Source of the DNA: Comamonas sp.
Lineage (GTDB): Bacteria; Pseudomonadota; Gammaproteobacteria; Burkholderiales; Burkholderiaceae_C
Direction of reading: 5' to 3'
Assembly (NCBI GenBank): GCA_031277805.1
Contig: JAITLR010000025.1
Coordinates: forward strand, 1 to 64,000
Length of the DNA: 64,000 nt
The notes below the pieces were generated by a model, which ran no database searches, had not been told where the DNA came from, and saw only the letters and a program-made list of their open reading frames with translations. The position numbers and the translations under genes were made by a program. The first letter of the stretch is position 1. The number at the start of each line of letters is the position of its first letter. Shown in pieces: positions 7,044 through 16,243 of this stretch.

Positions 7044-9749
7044 TTATTCACCGATATCGTCATCGAACTGAGGCTGCTTCGGCACGGGCAAACGAATGCT
7101 GAACACCGTGCCTGCGACGGTGGACTCGGCCTGCAGACTGCCGCCATGGGCTTCCACAATGCGCTGGGCCAGCGTCAATCCCAGGCCCATGCCCGAGACC
7201 GCAGATTCCGTCACCCCACGCATGAACGGCTCGAACAGCTGTTCTGCCGCCAGATGCGCAGGCAGTCCTGGCCCGTTGTCCTGCAGCACCAGCAGACAAT
7301 CTGCATCCTCGACCTGGGCGCTAATGGTGATGGTCGTTCCCGCCGGCGTGTATTTGGCCGCGTTGTCCAGCAGATTGACCAGCACGCGCTCCATCAGCAC
7401 GGGATCGACCTGCAGCAGTGGCAGATCGACGCCAAGCCGGGTCTGCACCAGATGCCCCTCCAGCCGGCCACGCAGCTGCTGCAGGGCACTGCCTACCAGC
7501 TCTGCCACGGGCAGCCATTCGCGCTTGAGGTGCACACCGCCCTGCTGCAGGCGCGCCATGGCCAGCAGGTTGTCCACCAGTTGCTGCATGGCCTGGGCCT
7601 GGTTGCGGATCTGCACCAGCATTTCGTGCGCCACACCCTGGCCCGCATGGGGTAGAGCCGTCTGTGCCGCACCCAGAATGCTGGTCAGTGGCGTGCGCAG
7701 ATCATGCGAGACGGCCGACAGCAAGGTGTTGCGCATGCGCTCGCCCTCCATGACCACCTGGGTCTGCTGGGCCACCTCGACAAAGTGCACGCGCTCCAGC
7801 GCCAGCGCGATCTGGCTGGCACAGGCCTGCAACAAGCGGTGTTCCTCAGGTACATCCAGCCTGCCGGGGTTGCGCAGTTGCAAAGCCAGCACGCCACGCG
7901 TGCGCACCGGAGCCGCCAGGGGCACATAGAGCGCTGACGCAGCGGCCAGCGTGTCCGTTCCACGACCGGCCATCTGCGCGTGCTCCAGACTCCAGCGTGC
8001 CACACTGACATCGATGCTGCCCGCGCTGCCGGGTGCGATATGCAGCTGCTCGTCCTCATCGGGCAACAGCAGTCCGGTCTGGGCATCGAACACCCCCGAG
8101 AGCGTGGACAGCGCGATCTCTGCAACCTGCACCTGCGTCAGCGCACCCGAAAGATCACGCGCCAGTCGCGCCAGCGCTCCCGCGCGGCGCTCGCGCTCGG
8201 CAGCCACACGCGCCTCATGGCGCAGCCGCGCCATGAGCTGGCCGCAGACCAGGGCCACGCCCAGCATCAGGCTGAAGGTGAACAGGTATTGCGTGTCGTT
8301 GACCGAAAACGAATCGCGCGGCGGCACGAAGTAGTAGTCGAAGCAGAGCACGGCCAGCAAGGCGGCCCAGGCCCCCGGCCCACGTCCCCAGCGCAGGGCC
8401 GACAGCACAACCACCAGCAGGAACAGCATGACCACGTTGGCCGGCTCGAACACTTGCAGCAGCAGCTCGGCCAGACCCGTGGCAGCAAAACAGGCCAGCG
8501 ATGCCCCCAGATAGCCTTTCCATGCAAAACCGCCGCTAACGGGCACGGACGCTCGCTCCGCACTCTCATTTCGGGAGTGATTGACGGATAGCACCAGCAC
8601 ATCAAGGCCGGGGTTGAGCAAGGCGATTTGCTCGGGCAGGCTGGGGGCACGCCATGGCAGCCAGCGGCTCAGGCGCTGCTGCACACGGGCCAGCACCAGA
8701 TGGCTGGCGTTGCGCTCACGCGCAAAGTCCACCAGTGCCTGGGCCACGTCTGCACCGGGAATGGTGGCCGTATCGGCGCCCAGGCGCGCAGCCAGCGCCA
8801 GCGTCTTGAGCACCATGGCCTGAGCCGAACGCGAGCGATGCTGCCGCTGCGGCGCATCCACATAGACCACCACCCAATCGGCCTCCAGCCGCCGCGCCAG
8901 CCGCGCCACCTGGCGCACCAGGGCATCATCACCTGCGCGACCACCCACGCCCACCAGCAGGCGTTCGCGCGTGGGCCAGACATCGCCAATCGCCCGCTCA
9001 CGGCGATAGTCGCGCATGTCTTCATCCACGCGATCAGCCGTGCGGCGCAGCGCCAGTTCGCGCAGTGCCAGCAGATTGCCCAGGCGAAAGAAATTGCGCG
9101 AAGCACGTTCGGCCTGCTCCAGCGCATAGACCTTGCCGGCCTTGAGGCGCTTGAGCAATTCCTCGGGTGGAATATCGACAACGATGACTTCATCGGCATC
9201 GTCAAAGATATGGTCGGGCACGGTCTCGTGCACCTGAATGCCGACGATGCCGCTGACCACGTCGTTGAGGCTTTCCAGATGCTGGACATTGAGCGTGGTC
9301 CACACCTCGATACCCGCATCCAGCAGCTCCTCCACATCCTGCCAGCGCTTGGGGTGACGCGCCCCCTGAACATTGCTGTGAGCCAGTTCGTCCAGCAGCA
9401 ACACATCGGGGTGCTGCTCCAGAGCGCCGTCCAGATCAAATTCGAGCAGTTGCCGCCCCTGATACGGCAAAGCCTTGCGAGGCAACTGGCGCAAACCATG
9501 CAACTGCTGTTCAGTCTCGGCCCGGCCATGAGTTTCGACCAGGCCCACCAGCACATGGCGCCCGGCCTGGCGTTCGCGCTGGGCTGCGGCCAACATGGCA
9601 TAGGTCTTGCCCACGCCGGCGTTGGAGCCAAAGTAAATGCGCAGCTTGCCGCGCCCGGCCTGCTGCTGCTCGGCCTTCAACTGGGCAACCAGCATGTCCG
9701 GATTGGGGCGTGCTGGAGGTGCAGAGCTGTTGCTGGGGTTTAGCGCCAT
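7044..9749 (-). CDS. kdpD: Sensor histidine kinase KdpD
   Basis: A 901-residue inner-membrane sensor of potassium limitation. The N-terminal KdpD domain has a Walker A loop at 41-49 (GSNAGVGKT) and LLLDELAHSN; a universal-stress-like domain follows (about 245-370); four membrane segments lie at about 410-510, in a stretch including LLQVFEPANVVMLFLLVVVL; a GAF-like region precedes the kinase core with H-box SHDLRTPLTSILGA (His near 680) and N/G boxes LLDNAAKYTP and LQDNGPGLPA. Length and order match the family. It lies 22 bases after kdpB. Confidence 0.96.
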   Translation of the reverse strand: MALNPSNSSAPPARPNPDMLVAQLKAEQQQAGRGKLRIYFGSNAGVGKTYAMLAAAQRERQAGRHVLVGLVETHGRAETEQQLHGLRQLPRKALPYQGRQLLEFDLDGALEQHPDVLLLDELAHSNVQGARHPKRWQDVEELLDAGIEVWTTLNVQHLESLNDVVSGIVGIQVHETVPDHIFDDADEVIVVDIPPEELLKRLKAGKVYALEQAERASRNFFRLGNLLALRELALRRTADRVDEDMRDYRRERAIGDVWPTRERLLVGVGGRAGDDALVRQVARLARRLEADWVVVYVDAPQRQHRSRSAQAMVLKTLALAARLGADTATIPGADVAQALVDFARERNASHLVLARVQQRLSRWLPWRAPSLPEQIALLNPGLDVLVLSVNHSRNESAERASVPVSGGFAWKGYLGASLACFAATGLAELLLQVFEPANVVMLFLLVVVLSALRWGRGPGAWAALLAVLCFDYYFVPPRDSFSVNDTQYLFTFSLMLGVALVCGQLMARLRHEARVAAERERRAGALARLARDLSGALTQVQVAEIALSTLSGVFDAQTGLLLPDEDEQLHIAPGSAGSIDVSVARWSLEHAQMAGRGTDTLAAASALYVPLAAPVRTRGVLALQLRNPGRLDVPEEHRLLQACASQIALALERVHFVEVAQQTQVVMEGERMRNTLLSAVSHDLRTPLTSILGAAQTALPHAGQGVAHEMLVQIRNQAQAMQQLVDNLLAMARLQQGGVHLKREWLPVAELVGSALQQLRGRLEGHLVQTRLGVDLPLLQVDPVLMERVLVNLLDNAAKYTPAGTTITISAQVEDADCLLVLQDNGPGLPAHLAAEQLFEPFMRGVTESAVSGMGLGLTLAQRIVEAHGGSLQAESTVAGTVFSIRLPVPKQPQFDDDIGE

Positions 9750-9771
9750 GGTTTTGCCATTGTCTGCGTTC

Positions 9772-11874
9772 TCAGACCAGGCCGAGTGCCGTCAGCAGCA
9801 GATCAATGAGCTTGATGCCCACAAACGGCACGATCAGCCCGCCCAGACCGTAGATCAGCATGTTCCGGCGCAGCAGAGAGGCCGCGCCCACGGCGCGGTA
9901 GCGCACGCCGCGCAGGGCCAGCGGCACCAGGGCGATGATGATCAGCGCATTGAAGATCACGGCGCTCAGGATCGCCGAGTTGGCGCTGTGCAGCTGCATC
10001 ACATTGAGCGAGGCCAGCTGCGGATAGGTGCCCACGAAGGCGGCAGGAATGATGGCGAAATACTTGGCAACGTCGTTGGCGATGCTGAAAGTGGTCAGCG
10101 CGCCGCGCGTCATCAGCATCTGCTTGCCGGTTTCCACCACCTCGATAAGCTTGGTGGGGTTGCTGTCCAGGTCCACCATGTTGCCGGCCTCCTTGGCGGC
10201 CTGGGTCCCGCTGTTCATGGCCACGGCCACATCAGCCTGAGCCAGGGCCGGGGCATCGTTGGTGCCGTCGCCGGTCATGGCCACCAGACGGCCCGCGGCT
10301 TGATGGCTGCGGATCAGGCGCAGCTTGTCCTCGGGCGTGGCCTCGGCCAGGTAGTCGTCCACACCGGCCTCGGCGGCAATGGCCGCCGCCGTCAGCGGGT
10401 TGTCACCCGTGATCATCACGGTCTTGATACCCATGCGGCGCAGCTCGGCAAAGCGTTCGCGTATGCCGGATTTGACGATGTCCTTGAGCTCGATCACACC
10501 CAGCACGCGGGCGCCGTCGGCCACCACCAGCGGCGTGCTGCCTTTGCGCGAGACGTTTTCCACCGCCTGCTGCACGCCGGCCGGCAGGTTGCCGCCCAGG
10601 GCTTCGACATGGCGGCGCACGGCGTCAAACGCGCCCTTGCGCAGCTGGCGCGGCCCCTGGGGCGTGGGCAGGTCCACACCGCTCATGCGGGTCTGCGCGG
10701 TAAAGGGCACGAACTCGGCCTGCAATTCGGTGGCGCTACGGTCGACCAGGCCGTGACGCTCCCGGGCCAGGGCCACCACGCTGCGGCCCTCGGGCGTTTC
10801 ATCGGCAATCGAGGCCAGTTGTGCAGCCTCGGCCAGCTGCTGCACCGAAACGCCGGGAGCCGGCACGAAGTCGCTGGCCTGGCGGTTGCCCAGCGTGATG
10901 GTGCCGGTCTTGTCCAGCAGCAGCACGTCCACGTCGCCCGCAGCCTCCACGGCGCGGCCCGAGGTGGCGATCACATTGGCCTGCATCATGCGGCTCATGC
11001 CGGCCACGCCGATGGCCGACAGCAGGCCACCGATGGTGGTGGGAATCAGGCAGACCAGCAGCGCCACCAGCACGGCGATGCCAACCACGGTGCCCGAGCC
11101 CGTCTGGCCCACGGCAAAGGCCGAGAACGGCCACAGCGTGACGATGACCATCAGGAAAACCAGCGTCAGTCCCACAAGCAGAATGGTCAACGCCAGCTCG
11201 TTGGGTGTCTTCTGGCGCTTGGCTGATTCGACCATGGAGATCATGCGGTCCAGGAAAGACTCGCCGGGGTTCACCGTGACTTCCACCACCAGCCAGTCCG
11301 ACAGCACGCGCGTACCGCCTGTGACCGAGGAAAAGTCTCCGCCCGCCTCGCGGATCACGGGGGCCGACTCGCCGGTAATGGCGCTTTCGTCCACCGAGGC
11401 CACGCCCTCGATCACCGTACCGTCCAGTGCAATCGTATCGCCGGCCTCCACGAAGATGACCACGCCCTTGCGCAAATCACTGGCGCGTTCCGGAATCCAC
11501 GAGCTGCCGAAGCGCGGCTTCAGCAGCACCTTGGCCACGGTGTCGCGCTTCATGCTGCGCAGGCTGGCCGCCTGGGCGCGGCTGCGGCCTTCGGCCAGGG
11601 CTTCGGCGAAGTTGGCGAACAACACCGTGAACCACAGCCACAGCGCAATCGCCAGCGCAAAGCCTGCGCCTTCGTTGTCTGCAGCAGAAGCAGGCTCGCG
11701 CAGGTCCTGCAGCCACAGCAGCGTGGTCAGGATGGCTCCCAGATAGACCACGAACATCACGGGATTGGCCCACTGCGTGCGCGGCGAAAGCTTGCGCATC
11801 GCGTCGAACAGGGCCTCGCGCACCAGGCGCGGCTCGAACAGGCTGGCGCCTGCCTTTACTTTATGGCTGTTCAT
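9772..11874 (-). CDS. kdpB: Potassium-transporting ATPase subunit KdpB
   Basis: The catalytic P-type ATPase subunit (700 residues) of the KdpFABC pump. Seen motifs: TGES in the actuator domain (AITGESAP), the phosphorylation motif [12 protein letters not shown] (Asp near residue 322), [14 protein letters not shown] and [20 protein letters not shown]. It pairs with KdpA, which carries the ions. Its start lies 3 bases after kdpC, so the order here is A-C-B rather than the standard A-B-C. Confidence 0.97.
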   Translation of the reverse strand: MNSHKVKAGASLFEPRLVREALFDAMRKLSPRTQWANPVMFVVYLGAILTTLLWLQDLREPASAADNEGAGFALAIALWLWFTVLFANFAEALAEGRSRAQAASLRSMKRDTVAKVLLKPRFGSSWIPERASDLRKGVVIFVEAGDTIALDGTVIEGVASVDESAITGESAPVIREAGGDFSSVTGGTRVLSDWLVVEVTVNPGESFLDRMISMVESAKRQKTPNELALTILLVGLTLVFLMVIVTLWPFSAFAVGQTGSGTVVGIAVLVALLVCLIPTTIGGLLSAIGVAGMSRMMQANVIATSGRAVEAAGDVDVLLLDKTGTITLGNRQASDFVPAPGVSVQQLAEAAQLASIADETPEGRSVVALARERHGLVDRSATELQAEFVPFTAQTRMSGVDLPTPQGPRQLRKGAFDAVRRHVEALGGNLPAGVQQAVENVSRKGSTPLVVADGARVLGVIELKDIVKSGIRERFAELRRMGIKTVMITGDNPLTAAAIAAEAGVDDYLAEATPEDKLRLIRSHQAAGRLVAMTGDGTNDAPALAQADVAVAMNSGTQAAKEAGNMVDLDSNPTKLIEVVETGKQMLMTRGALTTFSIANDVAKYFAIIPAAFVGTYPQLASLNVMQLHSANSAILSAVIFNALIIIALVPLALRGVRYRAVGAASLLRRNMLIYGLGGLIVPFVGIKLIDLLLTALGLV

Positions 11875-11877
11875 GGC

Positions 11878-12579
11878 TTACTCCTTGGTCGCAGCGGATG
11901 GATTCAGCGCATCCAGCGCCAGATTGAGGCGCAGCACATTCACGCGCGGCTCGCCCAGCAGGCCCAGGGTGCGGCCCTGCGTGCTCTGCTCCACCAGATG
12001 CCGCACCTGGTCCTGGGACAGCCGGCGTTCACTGGCCACGCGTGGCAGCTGCAGCATGGCATTGGCTACCGAGATATGTGGATCCAGCCCCGAGGCCGAA
12101 GCCGTCACCGCGTCCACGGGCACGGCCGCATCGGCGGCCAGGCCGTTGCCTTCGCGGTACTGCGCCACGCGGGCGGCTACCGTCTCGGCCAGATCCTTGT
12201 GCGTAGCCCCCTGGTTACTGCCGCCGGACTGGCCGGCGTTATAGGGGGCAGCCACGCTGGCGCCTTCCTTGTCGGGGTCGGGCGCCGTCGTGGCGCTGGG
12301 CCGGCCGTGGAAGTAAGTGGCACCCGCGAACTGCTGGCCGATCAGGGCCGAGCCCACGACCTGGCCATTGCGCTCTATCAGGCTGCCGTTGGCTGTATGC
12401 GGCAACAGGGCCTGGGCCACGCCGGTGGTCGCCAGCGGATAGGCAATGCCGGCCACCAGCATCACGGCCATGGCCGCGCGCACGCTGCTGGCCACCAGGC
12501 GGCCCCAGGAGGCCGGGGACGATTCGACATCCGCCACCGAAGCCACCGGTGCGGAGAGGGAAAGAGAAGAGGATTTCAT
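11878..12579 (-). CDS. kdpC: Potassium-transporting ATPase subunit KdpC
   Basis: A 233-residue single-span subunit that stabilises the Kdp pump and raises its ATP affinity. A membrane segment (about 32-55) is followed by KdpC motifs: GSALIGQQFAGATYFHGRPSAT, and PVDAVTASASGLDPHIS with ANAMLQLPRVA. It has an N-terminal extension of about 30 Ser/Ala-rich residues compared with the usual 190. The ATG at 12579 precedes MKSSSLSLS. It sits between kdpA (63 bases away) and kdpB, which is an unusual order. Confidence 0.94.
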   Translation of the reverse strand: MKSSSLSLSAPVASVADVESSPASWGRLVASSVRAAMAVMLVAGIAYPLATTGVAQALLPHTANGSLIERNGQVVGSALIGQQFAGATYFHGRPSATTAPDPDKEGASVAAPYNAGQSGGSNQGATHKDLAETVAARVAQYREGNGLAADAAVPVDAVTASASGLDPHISVANAMLQLPRVASERRLSQDQVRHLVEQSTQGRTLGLLGEPRVNVLRLNLALDALNPSAATKE

Positions 12580-12642
12580 GGTTTTGCTCCCAGGCTCCCG
12601 GCGCACTGCAGCACCGAGAGCCATCCGCAGGAATTCAATACA

Positions 12643-14349
12643 TCAGGAATAGAGCTGGTCCACCAGCATTTGCAGATGCTCCACAACAGGCCCCAGGGCC
12701 AGCGCCGGCAGGAAGGTAAGTCCGCCCACCACCAGCACCACGAACACCAGCAGGCCCATGAACAGCGGCGAGGCCGTGGGGAAAGTGCCGGGGCCCACAG
12801 GCACCGTGGTTTTGGCCGCCATGCTGCCGGCCACGGCCAGCATGGGCAGCAGCGTGAGAAAGCGCCCCACGATCATGGCCAGGCCTATCGTGACGTTGAA
12901 GAATGGGGTGTTGGCGTTCAGCCCCGCGAAGGCCGAGCCGTTGTTGGCCGTGGCCGAGGCATAGGCGTAGAGAATCTCGGAAAAGCCGTGCGGGCCGTGG
13001 TTGTTGAGGCTGGCGGAGGTATCGGGCCACAGCAAGGCCAGCGCCGTGAAGCCCAGGATGCTGGCGGGCTGCGCCAGCACCGAGAGCATGACCAGCTTGA
13101 TTTCACGTACTTCGATCTTCTTGCCCAGGAACTCGGGCGTGCGGCCTATCATCATGCCGGCCAGAAACACCGTGAGGATGGCGTACTGGATCAGGTTGAT
13201 CAGGCCCACGCCGTCGCCACCGAACACGCAGTTGAGCATCATCAGCGCCAGCGGCGTGATGCCGCCCAGCGGCGTGAGCGAATCATGCATGGCATTGACC
13301 GAACCCGTGGTGGCCGCCGTGGTGGCCGTCACGAACAGCGAGGTGTCGACAATGCCGAAGCGCAGCTCCTTGCCCTCCATATTGCCGCCGGACTGCGTGA
13401 GGCTCCACTGCTGATCGGCACCGGCATGCGCCAGCAGGCCACTACCCTGCTGCTCGGCCACGAACACCAGGCTCAGAAAGGCTATGAACATCACCATGCA
13501 GGCCCCGTACAGCACCCAACCCTGGCGGCGGCGCAGCAGCATGGAGCCGAACGCATAGGTCATGCTGGCCGGAATCAGCAGCATGGCCAGAATGTGCAGC
13601 ACATTGGTCAGTGGTGTCGGGTTCTCGAACGGATGGGCAGCATTCGCATTGAAGAAGCCGCCGCCATTGGTGCCCAGGTGCTTGATGCTTTCCAGGCTGG
13701 CCACGGGCCCCGTCAGCAACTGCTGGCGCGCGCCTTCCAGCGTGGCGGCCCAGGTCTCGGTATGCAGCGTCTGCGGAATGCCCTGCCAGACATAGACCAG
13801 GGCCAGCACGAACGACAGCGGCAGCAGCACACGCCAGAACACGCGCACATAGTCCACCCAGTAGTTGCCGATGTCCTTGCTGCTGGAACGTGCCAGCCCC
13901 CTTACAAATCCTGCACCGGCCGCCACGCCCGTGGTGGCACCGGCAAACATCAGAAAGGTGATGACCGCCATCTGCGTGGCATTGGAGAGGCTGCCCTCGC
14001 CCGCATAGGCCTGCCAGTTGGTATTGGTGACGAACGAGGCCGCGGTATTGAAGGCCAGATCGGGCGCCTGGGCCGCAATCCGCAGCGGATTCAGCGGCAG
14101 CCAGCCCTGCAGGCGCAGGATCAGATAGCCCAGCAGCATCATGGCCGCGTTGGACAGCAGCAGGGCCGCGCCATAGCGCTGCCAGCCCATATGCTCGCCA
14201 GGGTTCACACCCAGGGCACGATAGCTGAGCCGCTCCAGCCAGGTGTGGTGGTCGCTGGTAAAGCAACGCGCCAGCCATTGGCCCATGGGAATGGCCAGCA
14301 GCGTCAGAACCGCGAGCACCGCGGCAAATTCCATCCAGGGTAACCACAT
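12643..14349 (-). CDS. kdpA: Potassium-transporting ATPase subunit KdpA
   Basis: The 568-residue channel-like subunit that selects and carries K+ in the Kdp pump. It has about ten membrane segments and the selectivity-filter repeats, including [17 protein letters not shown] and [22 protein letters not shown]. The ATG at 14349 has GGGAG seven bases upstream. The length is slightly above E. coli KdpA. It follows the two micropeptide genes kdpF and 14363-14455. Confidence 0.97.
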   Translation of the reverse strand: MWLPWMEFAAVLAVLTLLAIPMGQWLARCFTSDHHTWLERLSYRALGVNPGEHMGWQRYGAALLLSNAAMMLLGYLILRLQGWLPLNPLRIAAQAPDLAFNTAASFVTNTNWQAYAGEGSLSNATQMAVITFLMFAGATTGVAAGAGFVRGLARSSSKDIGNYWVDYVRVFWRVLLPLSFVLALVYVWQGIPQTLHTETWAATLEGARQQLLTGPVASLESIKHLGTNGGGFFNANAAHPFENPTPLTNVLHILAMLLIPASMTYAFGSMLLRRRQGWVLYGACMVMFIAFLSLVFVAEQQGSGLLAHAGADQQWSLTQSGGNMEGKELRFGIVDTSLFVTATTAATTGSVNAMHDSLTPLGGITPLALMMLNCVFGGDGVGLINLIQYAILTVFLAGMMIGRTPEFLGKKIEVREIKLVMLSVLAQPASILGFTALALLWPDTSASLNNHGPHGFSEILYAYASATANNGSAFAGLNANTPFFNVTIGLAMIVGRFLTLLPMLAVAGSMAAKTTVPVGPGTFPTASPLFMGLLVFVVLVVGGLTFLPALALGPVVEHLQMLVDQLYS

Positions 14350-14362
14350 GGTGTGCTCCCTT

Positions 14363-14455
14363 TCAGATGCGCGTCAGCGCGCGCAGAAAAGCCAGCAGGC
14401 CGACAAAGCAGGCGACCGTCAGGCTCACGAAAATCAGGTCTTGCAGCACTTGCAT
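14363..14455 (-). CDS. Kdp-associated 30-residue membrane micropeptide (unnamed)
   Basis: A short reading frame of 30 residues, starting [16 protein letters not shown] and ending [10 protein letters not shown]. It has one hydrophobic segment (about 6-24) and a basic C-terminus. The ATG is preceded by GGGGG about 7 bases upstream and lies 11 bases after the kdpF stop; its stop lies 13 bases before the kdpA start, so it reads like a real gene of the operon. It is not KdpF, which is the next gene upstream. I do not recognise a named family. A role as a second small partner of the Kdp complex is inference. Confidence 0.65.
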   Translation of the reverse strand: MQVLQDLIFVSLTVACFVGLLAFLRALTRI

Positions 14456-14466
14456 GGCAGCCCCCT

Positions 14467-14562
14467 TCAGAAACTTTCGGGGCGCAGCAGCGCGTAGCCC
14501 AGATAGGCAAACAGCCCCAGCGCCGTCAAGGCGGCCAGGGCTTCAATCCAGGTGATGGTCAT
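14467..14562 (-). CDS. kdpF: KdpF small subunit
   Basis: A 31-residue single-span peptide: MTITWIEALAALTALGLFAY followed by LGYALLRPESF. The GYxLxxPExF-like end and size match KdpF, the lipid-like stabiliser that binds KdpA in the Kdp complex. The ATG has a strong GGAGGA 5 bases upstream. It is the first gene of the operon, with the candidate control site at 14659-14682 about 100 bases upstream. Confidence 0.9.
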   Translation of the reverse strand: MTITWIEALAALTALGLFAYLGYALLRPESF

Positions 14563-14658
14563 TTCATTCCTCCCGCAAGCCGTTCACGCGGCTTGATTGC
14601 GATGGAGGAACTGTAGAAATCCACCCGTCAAGAGCGGGTAGAGATTGGCGCAGGAGAT

Positions 14659-14682
14659 ATCAAGACGGCATCAAGATGCCGT
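14659..14682 (-). promoter_or_regulatory. Candidate kdp control site: palindrome plus 11-bp direct repeat
   Basis: ATCAAGACGGC (14659-14669) is followed directly by ATCAAGATGCC (14670-14680), a tandem repeat with 11-base spacing, the pattern bound by OmpR/PhoB-type regulators such as KdpE. The same segment also contains the palindrome ACGGCATCAAGATGCCGT (14665-14682). It lies 100-120 bases before kdpF and touches the stop codon of the upstream MFS gene. Binding by KdpE is inference. Confidence 0.4.
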
Positions 14683-15960
14683 TCAGGCATGAGCCGTCTG
14701 CGCATTCGCCGCCTGATGGGCCAGCCACTGCACACGTAAGGACAGCGCAATCACCAGCGCCAATACCAGCAGGGAGACGGAGCCCACACCGTTCCAGCCC
14801 CAGCGCGACCAGAACCAGCCTGCGCCAGCGCCCAGCACACTGGAGCCCATGTAATAGCCCCAGAGGTAAAGCGATGAGGCATGGCCCTTGGTTTGCGTGG
14901 CCAGCCGCCCCACCCAGCCGCTGGCGACGGAATGCGCCACGAAAAAACCGGCCGTCAGCAGCACAATACCGACCACGATGGCCACCAGAGGCTGGAACAG
15001 GGTCAGCACCACACCCGCAGCCATCAACAAGGCCCCTGCCACCAGCACCGGGCCACGCCCCAAGCGGTCCGCCAGGCCACCGGCCACAGGCGATGCCACC
15101 ATGCCGAACAGATAAGCGTAGAAGATATGGCTGATCTGCAGCTGGCTCATGTTGTAGGGGGCGGCGCTCAGCAAAAAGCCTGCATAGTTGTAGATGCTGA
15201 CAAACACACCCATGAGGCCAAAGGCAATCAGAAACAGCAGCGGCAACCCTTTGTGGTGCAGATGGCGCCCCCAGGCCTGCAGGTGGTAGCGGGCGCCCAG
15301 CCCGCTTTTCTTGACGAAGTTGCGCGAATTGGGCAACAGCCAGACAAAGCCCAGTGCGGCCAGCAAGTCCAGCACCGACAGCGCGGCCATGGCATGGCGC
15401 CAGCCCCAGAACTCCGTCATGGCGCTCATGCCTATGCGGCCCAGCATGCCGCCCAGGGCTGTGCCGCCCACATACAGGCCCATGGCAAAGCCCAGCCCCT
15501 TGGGATCAATTTCCTCGGACAGATAGGCCATGGCCACGGCCGGCACGCCGCCGAGCAGGACTCCCTCCAGCGCCCGCGCTGCCAGCAGTGCATGCCACTG
15601 CGGCAGGAACGAAGCCACCAGATTGCACAGCGCCGCCAGCGCCATGGAGATGAACATCAGCTTGCGCCGCCCCAGCCCTTCGGACAGCGCACCCGCCAGC
15701 ACGATGGACGCTGCCAGACAGGCCGTGGACACGGACAGCGCCAGCGCACTCTGCGCCGGACTCACGGCAAATGTCTGTGCCAGTTCTGGCAGCAGCGGCT
15801 GCACGCAGTACAGCAGGGAGAAAGTCGCAAAGCCCGCCAGAAACAGCGCCATGCTGACCCGCCAGTACTGCGCTGTGCCACGCTTGATCCATACGGGTAC
15901 GGCAGGATCTTGCGGGCAAATGGGTGAGGATGTGTTCACATCGCGTGGAGCGCTGTTCAT
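14683..15960 (-). CDS. MFS transporter, YnfM-like
   Basis: A 425-residue major-facilitator protein with about 12 membrane segments and a charged N-terminal tail of about 30 residues. The cytoplasmic loop motif ALSEGLGRRKLMFIS between segments 2 and 3 and a second copy GLADRLGRGPVLVAG in the other half are typical. Overall pattern (AYLSEEIDPKGLGFAMGLYVGGTALGG in pieces) resembles the YnfM/YybF exporter group. Substrate unknown. It stands on the minus strand upstream of the kdp operon and divergent from prfC. The start codon has only a weak ribosome-binding site. Confidence 0.8.
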   Translation of the reverse strand: MNSAPRDVNTSSPICPQDPAVPVWIKRGTAQYWRVSMALFLAGFATFSLLYCVQPLLPELAQTFAVSPAQSALALSVSTACLAASIVLAGALSEGLGRRKLMFISMALAALCNLVASFLPQWHALLAARALEGVLLGGVPAVAMAYLSEEIDPKGLGFAMGLYVGGTALGGMLGRIGMSAMTEFWGWRHAMAALSVLDLLAALGFVWLLPNSRNFVKKSGLGARYHLQAWGRHLHHKGLPLLFLIAFGLMGVFVSIYNYAGFLLSAAPYNMSQLQISHIFYAYLFGMVASPVAGGLADRLGRGPVLVAGALLMAAGVVLTLFQPLVAIVVGIVLLTAGFFVAHSVASGWVGRLATQTKGHASSLYLWGYYMGSSVLGAGAGWFWSRWGWNGVGSVSLLVLALVIALSLRVQWLAHQAANAQTAHA

Positions 15961-16202
15961 GGCGGGAAACGGAAACCTGGAGCAATGCGGCTATTGTGCG
16001 CCCCCATCGGCACCAACATCTGTCACCTTGGGCAGGCAATGCCAGCTGCAGGCCCTCAGAGCATGTTCACGCTCTCAATTCCGCGCCATCTCCAAGAATT
16101 GGCCCTGCCGCTAAAATAAGCGCCCTCAAGCCTTATTCACAGGACTGCTCCGCAGGAGCGCAGCCCTGGTGCAGCAAACGGACCGCTGCACTTTTTGTTG
16201 TC

Positions 16203-16222
16203 ACAGCCGGCGTTCTCCGGCT
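16203..16222 (+). other. Hairpin before the prfC start
   Basis: CAGCCGG and CCGGCTG (7 bp) are separated by CGTTCT. The stem ends 21 bases before the proposed GTG start of prfC and has no T-tract, so it is not an intrinsic terminator. It could influence translation; this is inference. Confidence 0.35.
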
Positions 16223-16243
16223 GCATTTACAGCTCTCAATACC

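Noticed and set aside
16169-16243. Upstream ORF extension of prfC starting at 16169
   Set aside because: The extra 25 residues (Cys/Arg/Ser-rich) are not part of RF3 and include the hairpin at 16203-16222.
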